Below, one piece after another: positions 1 through 9,942 of a stretch of DNA of 64,000 nt (position 1 is its first letter; the number at the start of each line of letters is the position of its first letter). The stretch spans positions 933,001-997,000 of the forward strand of contig NZ_VOQR01000001.1 in NCBI RefSeq assembly GCF_007995065.1, written 5' to 3'. A program made the position numbers and the translations under genes. The notes beneath the pieces were generated by a model. The model was not told the origin of the DNA, searched no databases, and was given only the letters and a program-made list of their open reading frames with translations. The DNA is from Sphingomonas ginsenosidivorax. Its GTDB lineage: Bacteria; Pseudomonadota; Alphaproteobacteria; Sphingomonadales; Sphingomonadaceae.

Positions 1-888
1 ATCTGCGACATCTGGACCGAGATCAGCCGCAATCTCGCCGCGGAAATGGCAGCGGAGGGCTGGCCCGCGCTGACGCCGGAACAGTTCATGGCGAAGCGCG
101 ACGTGGTCGAGTTCCGCGTGATGGAGCGGCTGCGGAGGCGGGTCGACGATCTCGTCGAGGATCCGGCAACGGCGGAGGCGCTCAAGCCCTATTACCGCTT
201 CCTGTGCAAACGCCCGCTGTCGAGCGACGAATATTACCCGGCGTTCAACAGGCCCAATGTCGAGCTGGTCGATGTCTCGCTGACCAAGGGTCTGGAGGCG
301 ATGACCGAGAAGGGCTTCGTCGCCAACGGCAAGGACTATGAGGTCGACTGCATCATCTTCGCCAGCGGGTTCGAGGTGACGAGCGATCTCGAGCGGCGCT
401 GGGGGATCGATGTGATCCAGGGCCGCGACGGCGCGTCGATCTACGACCATTGGCGCGACGGGCCGCGGACGTTCCACGGCGTCATGACCGCGGGTTTCCC
501 CAACCAGTTCTACATGGGCTACATCCAGGGCGGGCTGAACGCCTCGGTCACCGAGCAGAACGGGCGGCAGGGCTATCACATCGCGCACATCATTGCCGAA
601 GCCCTGAAACGCGGCACGCCGGTCGTCGAGCCGACCCAGACCGCGATGGACGCCTATGTCGCGCATTTCGAGGGGAACGAGATCGACACGTCGGCCTTCT
701 CCCGCGAGTGCACGCCGAGCTATTTCAACAACGAGGGCGAGGGTGACGGGAAAGCCAAATGGCGATTGTTCCGCGCCTATGCGCCCGGCTGGGATGCGTT
801 CCAGACGCTGCTGACGGTCTGGCGCGACCAGGGCGATATGGAGGGGCTTTCGTTGCGCGCGCCCGTCGCTGGATCGCACGGGCGGTGA
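1..888 (+). CDS. Baeyer-Villiger-type flavin monooxygenase, C-terminal part
   Basis: The reading frame is open from base 1, so the gene begins outside the window; 295 residues are visible. It carries the signature of the cyclohexanone/steroid monooxygenase family: a segment reading KPYYRFLCKRPLSSDEYYPA followed by the second nucleotide-fold stretch CIIFASGFEV, and a C-terminal tail with GFPNQFYMGYIQGG. Such enzymes use FAD and NADPH to insert oxygen next to a ketone, giving an ester or lactone. The FAD and NADPH Rossmann motifs lie upstream and cannot be checked. A Rieske oxygenase gene follows after 70 bases on the same strand, so the two probably share a transcript. Family assignment is firm; substrate is unknown. 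Confidence 0.88.
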   Translation: MCDIWTEISRNLAAEMAAEGWPALTPEQFMAKRDVVEFRVMERLRRRVDDLVEDPATAEALKPYYRFLCKRPLSSDEYYPAFNRPNVELVDVSLTKGLEAMTEKGFVANGKDYEVDCIIFASGFEVTSDLERRWGIDVIQGRDGASIYDHWRDGPRTFHGVMTAGFPNQFYMGYIQGGLNASVTEQNGRQGYHIAHIIAEALKRGTPVVEPTQTAMDAYVAHFEGNEIDTSAFSRECTPSYFNNEGEGDGKAKWRLFRAYAPGWDAFQTLLTVWRDQGDMEGLSLRAPVAGSHGR

Positions 889-958
889 TTGCCTCCTCGG
901 GGTGGACTTCGAGGGGTGATTTTCGAACAACCGGGGACGCGACAGAAGGACAGCAACC

Positions 959-2332
959 GTGAACAAGCCGGTCAGTATCGCCGTCGAGGACCTTGCCCAG
1001 CCGTTGACCTACGGCGTCGCACCGTTCCTCTCCCCGGACTATGCGCGCGCGGAAAAGGACAGGCTCTGGCCGCGGGTATGGCAACTCGCCGAGCGGGTCG
1101 AGGACTTCAGGGACGTGGGCGATTTTGTCACCTACAACGTCGCCGACGAGTCGATCATCATCATCAAGACGGGCGAGGACAGCTACAACGCGTTCCATAA
1201 CGTCTGTCCGCATCGCGGTCGGCAGCTGGTCGACACGCCCGACGGCGTCCACAGCGTGCGCGGCAATCGACGCAACTTCGTCTGCGGCTTCCACGGCTGG
1301 ACCTTCGATACCGAGGGCAACAACGTCTACATCCTCGACCAGGACGACTGGAAGGGCGCGCTGACGCCGGACCGGACGTGCCTGAGCCGCGTGCGGGTCG
1401 ACAGCTGGGGTGGCTGGGTATGGATCAACATGGAGCCCGAGGGCGAGACGCTGACCGCGTTCCTCGAGCGCGCAGGCGAGGTGCTGACGCATTTCGAGCT
1501 CGACAAGATGCGCTACAAATGGCGCCAATGGGCGGTCTATCCGTGCAACTGGAAGACCGCGATCGAGGCGTTCATGGAGCCGTACCATGTCGCCGGCACG
1601 CATACGCAGCTGCTCGATTACGGCGATTACTATGCCTACAGCGTCGCCTACGACAAGCACAGCGTCAGCGGGTTCGACCAGAAGGGTCTCGCTGCCAAGA
1701 TGAGCCAGGGCGGCTCGGTGTCCCGCGCGGGCAAGGGCAATGATCCGCGCGTCTCGACCTATGCGCTGGCGCGCGAGAACTACGAGACGCTCAACTATAC
1801 CGGGTCGAGCGACACGCTGGTCGCGGCGGCCAAGCGGCTGGTCGAGGAACTGCCCGAGGGAACGCCCGCGGGCGAGGTGATCGCGCACTGGATGAAATCG
1901 GCCAAGGCCGACGATGCCGCCCGCGGCGTCGTCTGGCCCGAAATCCCCGCCGACATCATGGCCGAGGCGGGGCTGGCCTGGAGCCTGTTCCCCAACATCA
2001 CCATCCTGCAGGGCGTGACCTTCGCGCTATGCTATCGCACGCGGCCGTACGGCGACGATCCCGACAAGTGCATCTTCGAAGCCTACGCGCTCGAACGCTT
2101 TCCCGACGGCGCGGCGCCGGCGACCGAATGGCGCGAATGCGACCCGACCGCCGAGCAATGGGGCGCCGTGCTGGCACAGGACTTCGCCAACATGGAGTGG
2201 GTGCAGAAGGGCATGAAGTCGCGCGGCTTCCGCGGCACGCTGCCCAACCCGCACCAGGAGCGCAAGATCACCAATTTCCACCGCAATCTGGCCAAGTTCA
2301 TGGGAACGGGCGAACCGAGGTTATTGAAATGA
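959..2332 (+). CDS. Rieske non-heme iron oxygenase, alpha subunit
   Basis: The 457-residue protein has the two-domain plan of aromatic-ring-hydroxylating oxygenases. The Rieske [2Fe-2S] ligands are Cys83-Pro-His85 and Cys109-Gly-Phe-His112. The mononuclear iron site is seen in EPYHVAGTH (His210, His215). The GTG start at 959 has an AGAAGGA ribosome site eight bases upstream. No beta subunit, ferredoxin or reductase gene is next to it, so it probably forms a homotrimer and borrows electron carriers from elsewhere. The stop overlaps the next start as ATGA, which suggests coupled translation. Reaction on an alicyclic or aromatic ring is inferred from the family; the substrate cannot be read from the sequence. 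Confidence 0.92.
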   Translation: MNKPVSIAVEDLAQPLTYGVAPFLSPDYARAEKDRLWPRVWQLAERVEDFRDVGDFVTYNVADESIIIIKTGEDSYNAFHNVCPHRGRQLVDTPDGVHSVRGNRRNFVCGFHGWTFDTEGNNVYILDQDDWKGALTPDRTCLSRVRVDSWGGWVWINMEPEGETLTAFLERAGEVLTHFELDKMRYKWRQWAVYPCNWKTAIEAFMEPYHVAGTHTQLLDYGDYYAYSVAYDKHSVSGFDQKGLAAKMSQGGSVSRAGKGNDPRVSTYALARENYETLNYTGSSDTLVAAAKRLVEELPEGTPAGEVIAHWMKSAKADDAARGVVWPEIPADIMAEAGLAWSLFPNITILQGVTFALCYRTRPYGDDPDKCIFEAYALERFPDGAAPATEWRECDPTAEQWGAVLAQDFANMEWVQKGMKSRGFRGTLPNPHQERKITNFHRNLAKFMGTGEPRLLK

Positions 2333-4167
2333 GCTACGACGACCCGAAGCCCAAGCCCAGCGCACAGCCGATTTCGCTGCTGCCGGGTCAGGCCGCGCCG
2401 ACCAATACGGCGACGTCCGAGATCTCGCTGAAGGCGGGCGGCACGCCGGTCTACAAGCGGATCCTCGATCTGTTCGAGGCGGAGGGGATCAGGACGCTGT
2501 TCGGCATTCCCGATCCGAACTTCGTCCATCTCTGCCTGGAGGCGGAGGCGCGCGGCTGGACCGTCGTGTCACCGCATCACGAGGCGGCGGCCGGCTTCAT
2601 GGCCGAGGCGGCGTCGCGCATCACCGGCAAGCCGGCCTTGTGCTTCGGCACGCTCGGGCCCGGTCTCGCGAACATGATGCCCGCGATCCAGTGCTGCAAG
2701 GTCGAGAACTCGCCGGTGATCTTCCTGGGCGGTCAGCGCGCACGCGTCACGGAGCGGCGCGTGCGCCGCGGCCGTATCCAGTTCGTGCGGCAGGAGCCGA
2801 TGATCGAGGATTCGGTCAAATATTCGGGCGCGATCGAATATGCCGACCAGACCGACGAAGTGATCCGCGAGGCGATCCGCGTCGCGATGTCGGGCACGCC
2901 GGGGCCGACCTATGTCGAATATCCCAGCCACATCATCCTCGAAGAACTCGACGTGCCGGACGTCCTGCCGCCGCACCGTTATCGCCTGACGAACCAGGGC
3001 GCGGACGGCGACCGGATCAGGGAGGCGGCCGAACTGATCCTGGCGGCGAAGCATCCGATCCTGCTGGTCGGGCATGCCGTCTACACGTCGCAGTCGGGCG
3101 CGAAGGTCAGGGAACTCGCCGAGCTGATGAACTGCCCGGTGATCCAGACCTCGGGCGGGACGAGCTATATCGAGGGGCTGGAGGACCGCACGTTCCAGTA
3201 CGTCTTCTCCGATGCGTCGATCGTCGCGGTCGAGGAATCGGATTGCGTCGTGGCGCTCGGCACCGAGCTCGGCGAGCCGGTGCATTTCGGGCGCTGGCGG
3301 CACTGGCATGCGGGCGAGGCCACCCGCAAGTGGATCTACGTCCAGCAGGACCCGACCGCGATCGGCGTCAACCGCCCGGTCGACGTGCCCCTGGTCGGCG
3401 ACCTGCGCGCCGTAATCCCTCAGCTCAGCCGGGCGCTGGGCAAGGGCCGGCCGGCCGACGACGATCTCGCCAAGTTCATGCGCGACGGCCAGGCCGAACT
3501 CGACCAGCTGGCCGAGGAAACGCTGAGCAAGAGCGACGGGTCGGGCAATGTCGGCGTCCACACCTCGCGCTTCATCGTCGAGACGACCAGGGCGTTTCCG
3601 AAGGGCGGGATCATGATCCGCGACGGCGGGGCCTCTGTGATCTTCGGCTGGACCTATAACCAGTGCAAGCCGAACGACGTGATCTGGAACCAGAATTATG
3701 GGCATATCGGCACCGGCCTGCCGTATGCGACCGGCGCGATGCTCGCCGACATTGCCGAGACCGGCGAGACGCGGCCGGGAATGCTGGTGACATCGGACTC
3801 GTCGTTCCTGTTCCATATCGGCGAGCTGGAAGTGGCGGTGCGTCGCAACCTGCCGCTGGTCTGCGTGGTCGCGGTCGATTTCCAGTGGGGGCTCGAGGTC
3901 GGCGTCTACAAGCGGACCTTCGGGCAGGGCACTGCCGAGACCGGAACGCACTGGAGCAACAAGGTGCGCTTCGACAAGATCGCGGAAGGGTTGGGCGCGT
4001 ACGGGCAGTTCGTCCAGACGGCGGACGAGATCGGCCCGGCGATCGAACGCGCCTATGCGCATGGCGGCCCGGCAGTGATCCACGTCCCGATCGACCCCAA
4101 GGCCAATTCGGAAGAGATGCCGAAATACGACAAGTTCCGGACGTGGTACGCCGAAGGGACGCAGTAA
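2329..4167 (+). CDS. Thiamine-diphosphate-dependent enzyme with altered ThDP motif
   Basis: The 612-residue protein belongs to the acetolactate synthase/decarboxylase family: an unstructured leader of about 35 residues, then the PYR domain with the activating glutamate in HHEAAAGF (Glu85), a central domain and the PP domain. The usual metal-binding GDG...NN motif is changed. GDG reads SDS (Asp490) and the NN pair reads VD (Asp517). The 27-residue spacing is kept, and aspartate could replace the metal-binding asparagine, so the site may still work. The ATG at 2329 overlaps the stop of the Rieske gene by four bases; the frame is open further upstream but only as an overlap. With an aldehyde dehydrogenase gene next, cleavage of a 2-oxo or 2-hydroxyacyl compound to an aldehyde is plausible but not proved. 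Confidence 0.88.
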   Translation: MSYDDPKPKPSAQPISLLPGQAAPTNTATSEISLKAGGTPVYKRILDLFEAEGIRTLFGIPDPNFVHLCLEAEARGWTVVSPHHEAAAGFMAEAASRITGKPALCFGTLGPGLANMMPAIQCCKVENSPVIFLGGQRARVTERRVRRGRIQFVRQEPMIEDSVKYSGAIEYADQTDEVIREAIRVAMSGTPGPTYVEYPSHIILEELDVPDVLPPHRYRLTNQGADGDRIREAAELILAAKHPILLVGHAVYTSQSGAKVRELAELMNCPVIQTSGGTSYIEGLEDRTFQYVFSDASIVAVEESDCVVALGTELGEPVHFGRWRHWHAGEATRKWIYVQQDPTAIGVNRPVDVPLVGDLRAVIPQLSRALGKGRPADDDLAKFMRDGQAELDQLAEETLSKSDGSGNVGVHTSRFIVETTRAFPKGGIMIRDGGASVIFGWTYNQCKPNDVIWNQNYGHIGTGLPYATGAMLADIAETGETRPGMLVTSDSSFLFHIGELEVAVRRNLPLVCVVAVDFQWGLEVGVYKRTFGQGTAETGTHWSNKVRFDKIAEGLGAYGQFVQTADEIGPAIERAYAHGGPAVIHVPIDPKANSEEMPKYDKFRTWYAEGTQ

Positions 4168-4245
4168 GTCACGACAGGCGGCGCCCGGACGACCGGGTAC
4201 CGACCCCATAGAGGCGCCAAGCCCGACGATCCCCAGGAGAGTGTC

Positions 4246-5667
4246 ATGCGCGAGTACCTGCAATTCTACATCGATGGCGCATGGGTCGATCCTGTGGCGG
4301 CGAAGACCGCCGACGTCATCAACCCCGCGACCGAGGCCGTCGCAGGACGGATTTCGCTGGGTTCGGTGGCCGATGTCGACACCGCGGTCGCCGCGGCGCG
4401 CAAGGCGTTCGGCAGCTGGTCGCAGAGCACGCGGGAGGAGCGGCTCGACCTGCTCGGCGCGATCCAGGCCGAATATGCCAGGCGCCAGACCGAGCTCGGC
4501 GACGCGATCATCGAGGAGATGGGCGCACCCGCATCGCTCGCGCACGGCTTCCATGTCGGGTTGGGGGCGGGGCATCTCCAGACCGCGATCGAGGTGTTGC
4601 GCGACTTCCGGTTCGACGAGCAACGCGGTGCCACGATGATCGCGCGCGAACCGATCGGCGTGTGCGCGCTGATCACGCCGTGGAACTGGCCGATGAACCA
4701 GACCTGCGTGAAGATATTCCCGGCGCTGGCCACGGGCTGCACGATGATCCTGAAGCCGCCGCAGCTCGCGCCGTTCTCGGCACAGATCCTGACCGAGATC
4801 CTGCACACCGCAGGCGTCCCGGCCGGCGTGTTCAACATGATCCAGGGCAGCGGCAGCGTGATCGGCACCGCGCTGTCGAAGCATGACGATATCGACATGG
4901 TCTCGTTCACCGGTTCGGAGCCGGTCGGCGTGCAGATCCAGCAGGATGCCGCGCCGACGGTCAAGCGCGTCGCGCTCGAACTCGGTGGCAAGAGCCCCTT
5001 CATCGTGCTCGACGACGACGCGCTCGCCGCCAATGTTGGTGCGGCGACGGCGGGGATGATGGGCAATTCGGGGCAGACCTGCAGCGCGGGGTCGCGGTTG
5101 CTGGTTCCAGCGTCCCGCCTCGACGAGGCGATCGCCGCTGCGCGCGACGCGGCGGACGGTGTCACGGTCGGCGACCCCAAGGGCAATGTCGCGATGGGCC
5201 CCGTCGTGTCTCGCGCGCAATTCGACAGTATCCAGGGCTATATCCAGCAGGGACTGGACGAAGGCGCGACGCTGGTCGCGGGCGGGCTCGGCCGGCCCGA
5301 CGGGATCGACCAGGGCTGGTTCGTCAGGCCGACGGTCTTCGTCGGCACCAACGCGATGAGCATCGCGCGCGAGGAGATCTTCGGGCCGGTGCTGGTGATC
5401 ATCGGCTATGACGATGTCGATCACGCGGTCGGGATCGCCAACGATACGACCTTCGGTCTCGCCGGTTACGTCAACGGCACCGACCTCGAGCAATGCCGCG
5501 CGGTCGCGCGCCGGCTGCGGACCGGATGGATCAGCATCAACGGCGGGTTCGATTTTCATGCGCCGTTCGGCGGGTACAAACACAGCGGCAATGGTCGCGA
5601 ATGGGGCGATTTCGGGTTTCACGAATATCTCGAGATCAAGTCGCTGCTCGGATACGCCCCGGCGTGA
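4246..5667 (+). CDS. Aldehyde dehydrogenase (NAD(P)+)
   Basis: The 473-residue protein is a full-length ALDH. The general base is in LELGGKSP (Glu245) and the nucleophile in SGQTCSAG (Cys279); the N-terminal PWNWP motif and the late EEIFGPVL motif are also present. A CAGGAGA ribosome site lies five bases before the ATG. It sits 78 bases after the ThDP enzyme and overlaps the following beta-propeller gene as GTGA. Its likely role is to oxidise the aldehyde made by the upstream genes to an acid, which is an inference from order. There is nothing unusual in its catalytic residues. Confidence 0.93.
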   Translation: MREYLQFYIDGAWVDPVAAKTADVINPATEAVAGRISLGSVADVDTAVAAARKAFGSWSQSTREERLDLLGAIQAEYARRQTELGDAIIEEMGAPASLAHGFHVGLGAGHLQTAIEVLRDFRFDEQRGATMIAREPIGVCALITPWNWPMNQTCVKIFPALATGCTMILKPPQLAPFSAQILTEILHTAGVPAGVFNMIQGSGSVIGTALSKHDDIDMVSFTGSEPVGVQIQQDAAPTVKRVALELGGKSPFIVLDDDALAANVGAATAGMMGNSGQTCSAGSRLLVPASRLDEAIAAARDAADGVTVGDPKGNVAMGPVVSRAQFDSIQGYIQQGLDEGATLVAGGLGRPDGIDQGWFVRPTVFVGTNAMSIAREEIFGPVLVIIGYDDVDHAVGIANDTTFGLAGYVNGTDLEQCRAVARRLRTGWISINGGFDFHAPFGGYKHSGNGREWGDFGFHEYLEIKSLLGYAPA

Positions 5668-7250
5668 CCGACGGGCCGAGCCGCTACACCGCGCCTGCCG
5701 CCGCGACCGCCGCCGAGGGATGGACGCTGTCGCGCGCGACGCCGCCGAGCCGCCTGTACGGCGCGAACGGCCTGCGCACCGGGCGCAATGGCCGGCTCTA
5801 CGTCGCGCAGGTCACGGCGAGCCAGATCAGCGCGGTGGATATCGAGAGCGGGGCGGTCGAGGCGATTAGCCCGATGGGCGGCGGGATCGTCGCGCCCGAC
5901 GACATCGTGTTCGACGATGCCGGCAACATCTTCGCGACCGAAATCACCTTGGGACAGGTCAGCATGCTGGCGCCCGACGGCACGGTGCGGATCATCCAGG
6001 GCGACATGCCGGTCGCGAACCCGATTACTATGTACCAGGGCCGCCTGATCGCGGGCGAATGCCGGATCGGCGCGCGGATCATGGAGTTGAGCCTCGACGG
6101 CAGCGCGCCGCGCGTGATCCTCGACAATGTGCCGATGGCCAACGCGTTCGAGGTCGGGCCCGACGGCAAGCTGTATTTCCCGGTGATGGGCACTAACGAG
6201 ATCTGGCGCGTCAGCCTCGACGGCGGCGCGCCGGAGGTCGTGGCGGGCAATCTGGGCGTGCCCGATTCGGTCAAGTTCGACAGCCGGGGCTGGATCGTGA
6301 CGACTCAAGTGGCGAGTGGGGAGGTGCTGCGGATCGATCCGGTGAGCGGCAGCCGCGAGGTTCTGGCGCAGCTCGGGCCAGGGCTGGATAACGTCAGCTT
6401 CGTCGGCGACCGTATCTTCGTGTCGAGCATCCCCGGCGAGATTACCGAGATCCTCGGCGGGGGGCAGGTCCGTCCGGTCATCCCGCGCGGGCTGCAATGG
6501 CCGCTGGGGCTGGCATGCGGGGCGGACGGGACGATATTCGTCGCAGACGGGGCATTCGGCTACACACTGAGTGACTGCGCCCTGACGCTCGCGGGCATGA
6601 TCTTCTATCCCGGGTCGCCGGGCTATCTGCGCGGCGTGGTCGCGGCCGCGGCCGGCGAATGGATCGTCACGACCGGCTTGGGCGCCGTCGCGCGCTACAG
6701 GCCGGGAGCGGGGGAAAGCGAAGTCCTGGCGACGGGATACGACCAACTGATGGGCGTAGACCTGGCGCGCGACGGCGCCGTGGTGTTCGTGGAATATGCC
6801 ACCGGACGAGTGCTGTCGGCGAAGGATGGCGACGTCACGGTGCTGGCGAGCGGACTCGACAAGCCGATGGGCGTCGCGATCGGCGCCGACGGCACCGTGT
6901 ATGTCGCGGAAGCCGGGCGCGTCGTGAAGATCGAGGGGGGCAAGGCGCAGACCGTCGTAGACAATCTGGCGCGGCCGCAGGGGCTGGCGGCCTCCGGGGA
7001 CAGGCTGTTCGTCGTCGACAGCGTGGCCAAGACGGTGAGCGAGATCGATCCCGTCGCGCGGACGACGCGTGTCATCGCCACCAACCTCCCGGTCGGAGCG
7101 CCCGCCGGGGTGACGCCCAGGTTCCTGGGCGCGATCGGCGACATGGCCGGTCCGATGATCCCGTTCGCCGACATCGCCGTGGCACCGGACGGGACGCTCT
7201 ACGTATCGGGCGATGCCGAGGGCAGCGTGATCGCCTTGCGGGCCGTCTGA
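5664..7250 (+). CDS. SMP-30/gluconolactonase-type beta-propeller protein
   Basis: The 528-residue product is built of repeating strands of the form PDGxLYxxxxxxxxIxRV, typical of six-bladed NHL or SMP-30 propellers; I can follow such repeats along nearly the whole length. The chosen GTG at 5664 forms a GTGA overlap with the aldehyde dehydrogenase stop. A more distal start would lie inside that gene. No signal peptide is visible. Lactone hydrolysis would fit an operon that begins with a Baeyer-Villiger monooxygenase, because such enzymes make lactones, but many proteins of this fold are not lactonases. It is the last gene of this operon and converges on cysQ with 26 bases between them. Confidence 0.8.
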   Translation: MTDGPSRYTAPAAATAAEGWTLSRATPPSRLYGANGLRTGRNGRLYVAQVTASQISAVDIESGAVEAISPMGGGIVAPDDIVFDDAGNIFATEITLGQVSMLAPDGTVRIIQGDMPVANPITMYQGRLIAGECRIGARIMELSLDGSAPRVILDNVPMANAFEVGPDGKLYFPVMGTNEIWRVSLDGGAPEVVAGNLGVPDSVKFDSRGWIVTTQVASGEVLRIDPVSGSREVLAQLGPGLDNVSFVGDRIFVSSIPGEITEILGGGQVRPVIPRGLQWPLGLACGADGTIFVADGAFGYTLSDCALTLAGMIFYPGSPGYLRGVVAAAAGEWIVTTGLGAVARYRPGAGESEVLATGYDQLMGVDLARDGAVVFVEYATGRVLSAKDGDVTVLASGLDKPMGVAIGADGTVYVAEAGRVVKIEGGKAQTVVDNLARPQGLAASGDRLFVVDSVAKTVSEIDPVARTTRVIATNLPVGAPAGVTPRFLGAIGDMAGPMIPFADIAVAPDGTLYVSGDAEGSVIALRAV

Positions 7251-7276
7251 CCCCGGACAGTCCTGTGACAAGGGCG

Positions 7277-8026
7277 TCAGGCGGCCGGCAGTGCCCGCAC
7301 CAACGCCAGCACGCGATCGGCCAATTCGGCGCGGCAGATCAACAGGTCGGGCAGATACGGGTCGGCGCAATTGTAGGCCAGCGGCGATCCGTCCGCGCGG
7401 CTCACGTGTAGCCCGGCTGCCTGCGCCACCGCGATCGGCGCGCAGTTGTCCCATTCATATTGTCCGCCGGTGTGGAGGTAGATGTCGGCCTCGCCGCGTA
7501 CGACCGCCATGGCCTTGGCCCCTGCCGAGCCCATCGGCACGAGCTCGGCGCCGACCTCTCTCGCGACCGCAACCGCTTCGCTCGCGGGGCGGGTGCGGCT
7601 GACGAGCATGCGCAATGGCGAGCCGGCGGGCTGGAGCTTCACCGGCGCGCCCGAGCTCAAAGTCAGTCCGAGTCCGGGCAGCGCGACCGCGCCGACCACC
7701 GCGACGCCATCGATCGCCAGCGCGACGTGCACCGCCCAATCGGTCCGACCCTCGCCATATTCGCGCGTGCCGTCGAGCGGATCGACGATCCACGCGCGGC
7801 TGACCGCGCAGCGCCGCGTATCATTCTGTTCCTCTTCCGACAGGATCGCGTCGTCGGGCCGCGCGGCGCGGAGCGACTGCATGAGGAACGCGTTGGCCTG
7901 TTCGTCGCCGGCCTTGCCCAGCGCCTTGCCGTCAAGGCCGCTGTCCGCCTGCAGCCGAAGAAGGATTGCACCCGCCTCCGTCGCGAGCCGTTCGGCCAGC
8001 CGCTCGTCGCTCTCTGGCACCGTCAT
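7277..8026 (-). CDS. cysQ: 3'(2'),5'-bisphosphate nucleotidase CysQ
   Basis: The 249-residue protein is of the inositol-monophosphatase superfamily. The metal-site motifs are [13 protein letters not shown] and [15 protein letters not shown]. CysQ removes the 3'-phosphate of PAP, the product left when PAPS donates sulfate. Its start overlaps the stop of cysNC by four bases (ATGA on the minus strand), so it is the last gene of a six-gene operon. The presence of PAP disposal beside PAPS synthesis and close to a sulfotransferase fits PAPS being used as a sulfate donor as well as in assimilation. The family is certain; the exact substrate is inferred from context. Confidence 0.92.
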   Translation of the reverse strand: MTVPESDERLAERLATEAGAILLRLQADSGLDGKALGKAGDEQANAFLMQSLRAARPDDAILSEEEQNDTRRCAVSRAWIVDPLDGTREYGEGRTDWAVHVALAIDGVAVVGAVALPGLGLTLSSGAPVKLQPAGSPLRMLVSRTRPASEAVAVAREVGAELVPMGSAGAKAMAVVRGEADIYLHTGGQYEWDNCAPIAVAQAAGLHVSRADGSPLAYNCADPYLPDLLICRAELADRVLALVRALPAA

Positions 8027-9942
8027 TTGAGCGGCATGATCTGGCGGACGATGAACTCCGCCGCTTCGGCAGGCGTCATCTCGACGGTATTCACGCGAAT
8101 CTCGGCATTGGTCGGCGCCTCGTAGGGACTATCGATACCGGTGAAGTTCTTAAGCTGACCGTCGCGCGCCTTCTTGTAGAGGCCCTTCACATCGCGCTGT
8201 TCCGCCACCTCTAGCGGTGTCTCGACGAAAATCTCGATGAATTCGCCCGGCGGGAGCATGGCGCGGATCATGTCGCGCTCGGCGCGGAACGGCGAAATGA
8301 ACGCCGTCAGCACGATCAGCCCGGCATCGGCCATCAGTTTCGCGACTTCGCCGACGCGCCGGATGTTCTCGATGCGATCGGCTTCGGTAAAGCCCAGATC
8401 CTTGTTGAGCCCGTGTCGGACATTGTCGCCGTCCAGCAGGAACGTGTGCCGGTTCATCAGCGCGAGCGCCTTCTCGACCTCGTTGGCGATCGTCGACTTG
8501 CCCGAGCCGGACAGGCCGGTGAACCACAGGACCCGCGGCTGCTGGTTCTTGAGCGCGGCATGCTCCTCGCGTCGGATATCGGTCGCCTGCCAGTGGACGT
8601 TCTGCGCGCGACGCAAGCTGAAGTGCAGCATCCCCGCCGCCACGGTCGCGTTGGAGATCCTGTCGATCAGGATGAAGCCGCCCAGCGTCCGGTTCTGCGC
8701 ATAGGGTTCGAACACGAGCGGGCGATCGGTGATGATCTCGGCGACCCCGATGGCGTTGAGGTCCAGCGTCTTTGCCGCGAGATGGTCCATCGTGTTGATG
8801 TTCAGCTGGTATTTCGGCTCGCGCACGGTCGCCGAGACGGTCTGCGTCCCGAGCTTCAGCCAATAGGCGCGACCGACGACGAGCGGTTCGTCGTCCATCC
8901 ATACGAGCGTTGTCTCGAACTGGTCGGCGGTCTCGGGGGGGGCATCGGCAAGGACGATGACGTTCCCCCGCGAGCAATCGATCTCGTCGGCCAGGCACAG
9001 CGTCACCGATTGGCCGGCCACGGCCTGGTCCAGATCACCGTCCAGCGTGACGACGCGACTGATCGTGCTCGTCTTCCCGCCGGGAAGGACCCGGACCCTG
9101 TCGCCGGGCCCGACGCTGCCGGTCGCCACCTGGCCGGAGAAGCCGCGGAAATCGAGATTGGGGCGATTGACCCACTGCACCGGCATCCGGAACGGCTTAG
9201 CCCGGTCATCGTCGACGGAAACCTCGACGGTTTCGAGATGCTCCATCAGGGTCGGGCCGTCATACCACGGCATGGCGTCCGACCGGAGCGAGATATTGTC
9301 GCCCTTGAAGCCCGAGATCGGCATCGCCGTGAACGCAGTGATGCCGATGCTGTTCGCGAACGTCGTGTAATCGGCGAGGATCGCATCGTAGCGCGTCTGG
9401 TCGTAGCCGATCAGGTCCATCTTGTTGATCGCCAGCACCAGGTTCTTGATGCCGATCAGATGGGCCAGGTAGCTATGCCGCCGCGTCTGCGTCAACACGC
9501 CCTTGCGGGCGTCGATCAGGATGACCGCAAGGTCTGCGGTCGACGCGCCGGTGACCATGTTGCGGGTATATTGTTCGTGTCCCGGCGTGTCGGCGACGAT
9601 GAACTTGCGCTTCTCGGTCGAGAAGAAGCGATAGGCGACGTCGATCGTGATGCCTTGCTCGCGCTCGGCCGCGAGACCGTCGACGAGCAGGGCGAAGTCG
9701 ATCTCGCCATTTTGCGTGCCGACGCGCTTGCTGTCGGCGGTGAGCGCCTCGAGCTGGTCCTCGAAGATCATCTTAGAATCGTACAGAAGACGACCGATCA
9801 GCGTCGACTTGCCATCGTCGACCGATCCGCAGGTAATGAAGCGCAGCATCGTCTTGTGCTGATGCTGGTCGAGATAGGCATCGATGTCTTCGGCGATCAG
9901 CGCTTCGGTCTGATAGACGGAGTCCTGGACGAGTCCGGTCAT
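8023..9942 (-). CDS. cysNC: Bifunctional ATP sulfurylase large subunit / APS kinase CysNC
   Basis: The 639-residue fusion has an N-terminal GTPase-type CysN half (P-loop [15 protein letters not shown], then [11 protein letters not shown] and NKMDL) and a C-terminal CysC half ([32 protein letters not shown]). With CysD it makes APS from sulfate and ATP, and its kinase half turns APS into PAPS. The ATG at 9942 overlaps the cysD stop by one base (TGATG), which fixes the start even though the frame is open further upstream. The NC fusion is usual in alphaproteobacteria and rhizobial NodQ-type proteins. No PAPS reductase gene lies in this window. Confidence 0.95.
   Translation of the reverse strand: MTGLVQDSVYQTEALIAEDIDAYLDQHQHKTMLRFITCGSVDDGKSTLIGRLLYDSKMIFEDQLEALTADSKRVGTQNGEIDFALLVDGLAAEREQGITIDVAYRFFSTEKRKFIVADTPGHEQYTRNMVTGASTADLAVILIDARKGVLTQTRRHSYLAHLIGIKNLVLAINKMDLIGYDQTRYDAILADYTTFANSIGITAFTAMPISGFKGDNISLRSDAMPWYDGPTLMEHLETVEVSVDDDRAKPFRMPVQWVNRPNLDFRGFSGQVATGSVGPGDRVRVLPGGKTSTISRVVTLDGDLDQAVAGQSVTLCLADEIDCSRGNVIVLADAPPETADQFETTLVWMDDEPLVVGRAYWLKLGTQTVSATVREPKYQLNINTMDHLAAKTLDLNAIGVAEIITDRPLVFEPYAQNRTLGGFILIDRISNATVAAGMLHFSLRRAQNVHWQATDIRREEHAALKNQQPRVLWFTGLSGSGKSTIANEVEKALALMNRHTFLLDGDNVRHGLNKDLGFTEADRIENIRRVGEVAKLMADAGLIVLTAFISPFRAERDMIRAMLPPGEFIEIFVETPLEVAEQRDVKGLYKKARDGQLKNFTGIDSPYEAPTNAEIRVNTVEMTPAEAAEFIVRQIMPLK

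Noticed and set aside
889..958. TTCGAGGGGTGAT before the Rieske gene as another copy of the inverted repeat
   Set aside because: The spacer is five bases and the right half is altered, so it does not fit the pattern, and the gene probably belongs to a longer transcript.
2569..5622. A 1017-codon open frame on the minus strand across the ThDP and aldehyde dehydrogenase genes
   Set aside because: It is antisense to two firmly recognised genes, has a composition rich in Arg, His and Asp and no known motif. Long antisense frames are expected in DNA of this base composition.
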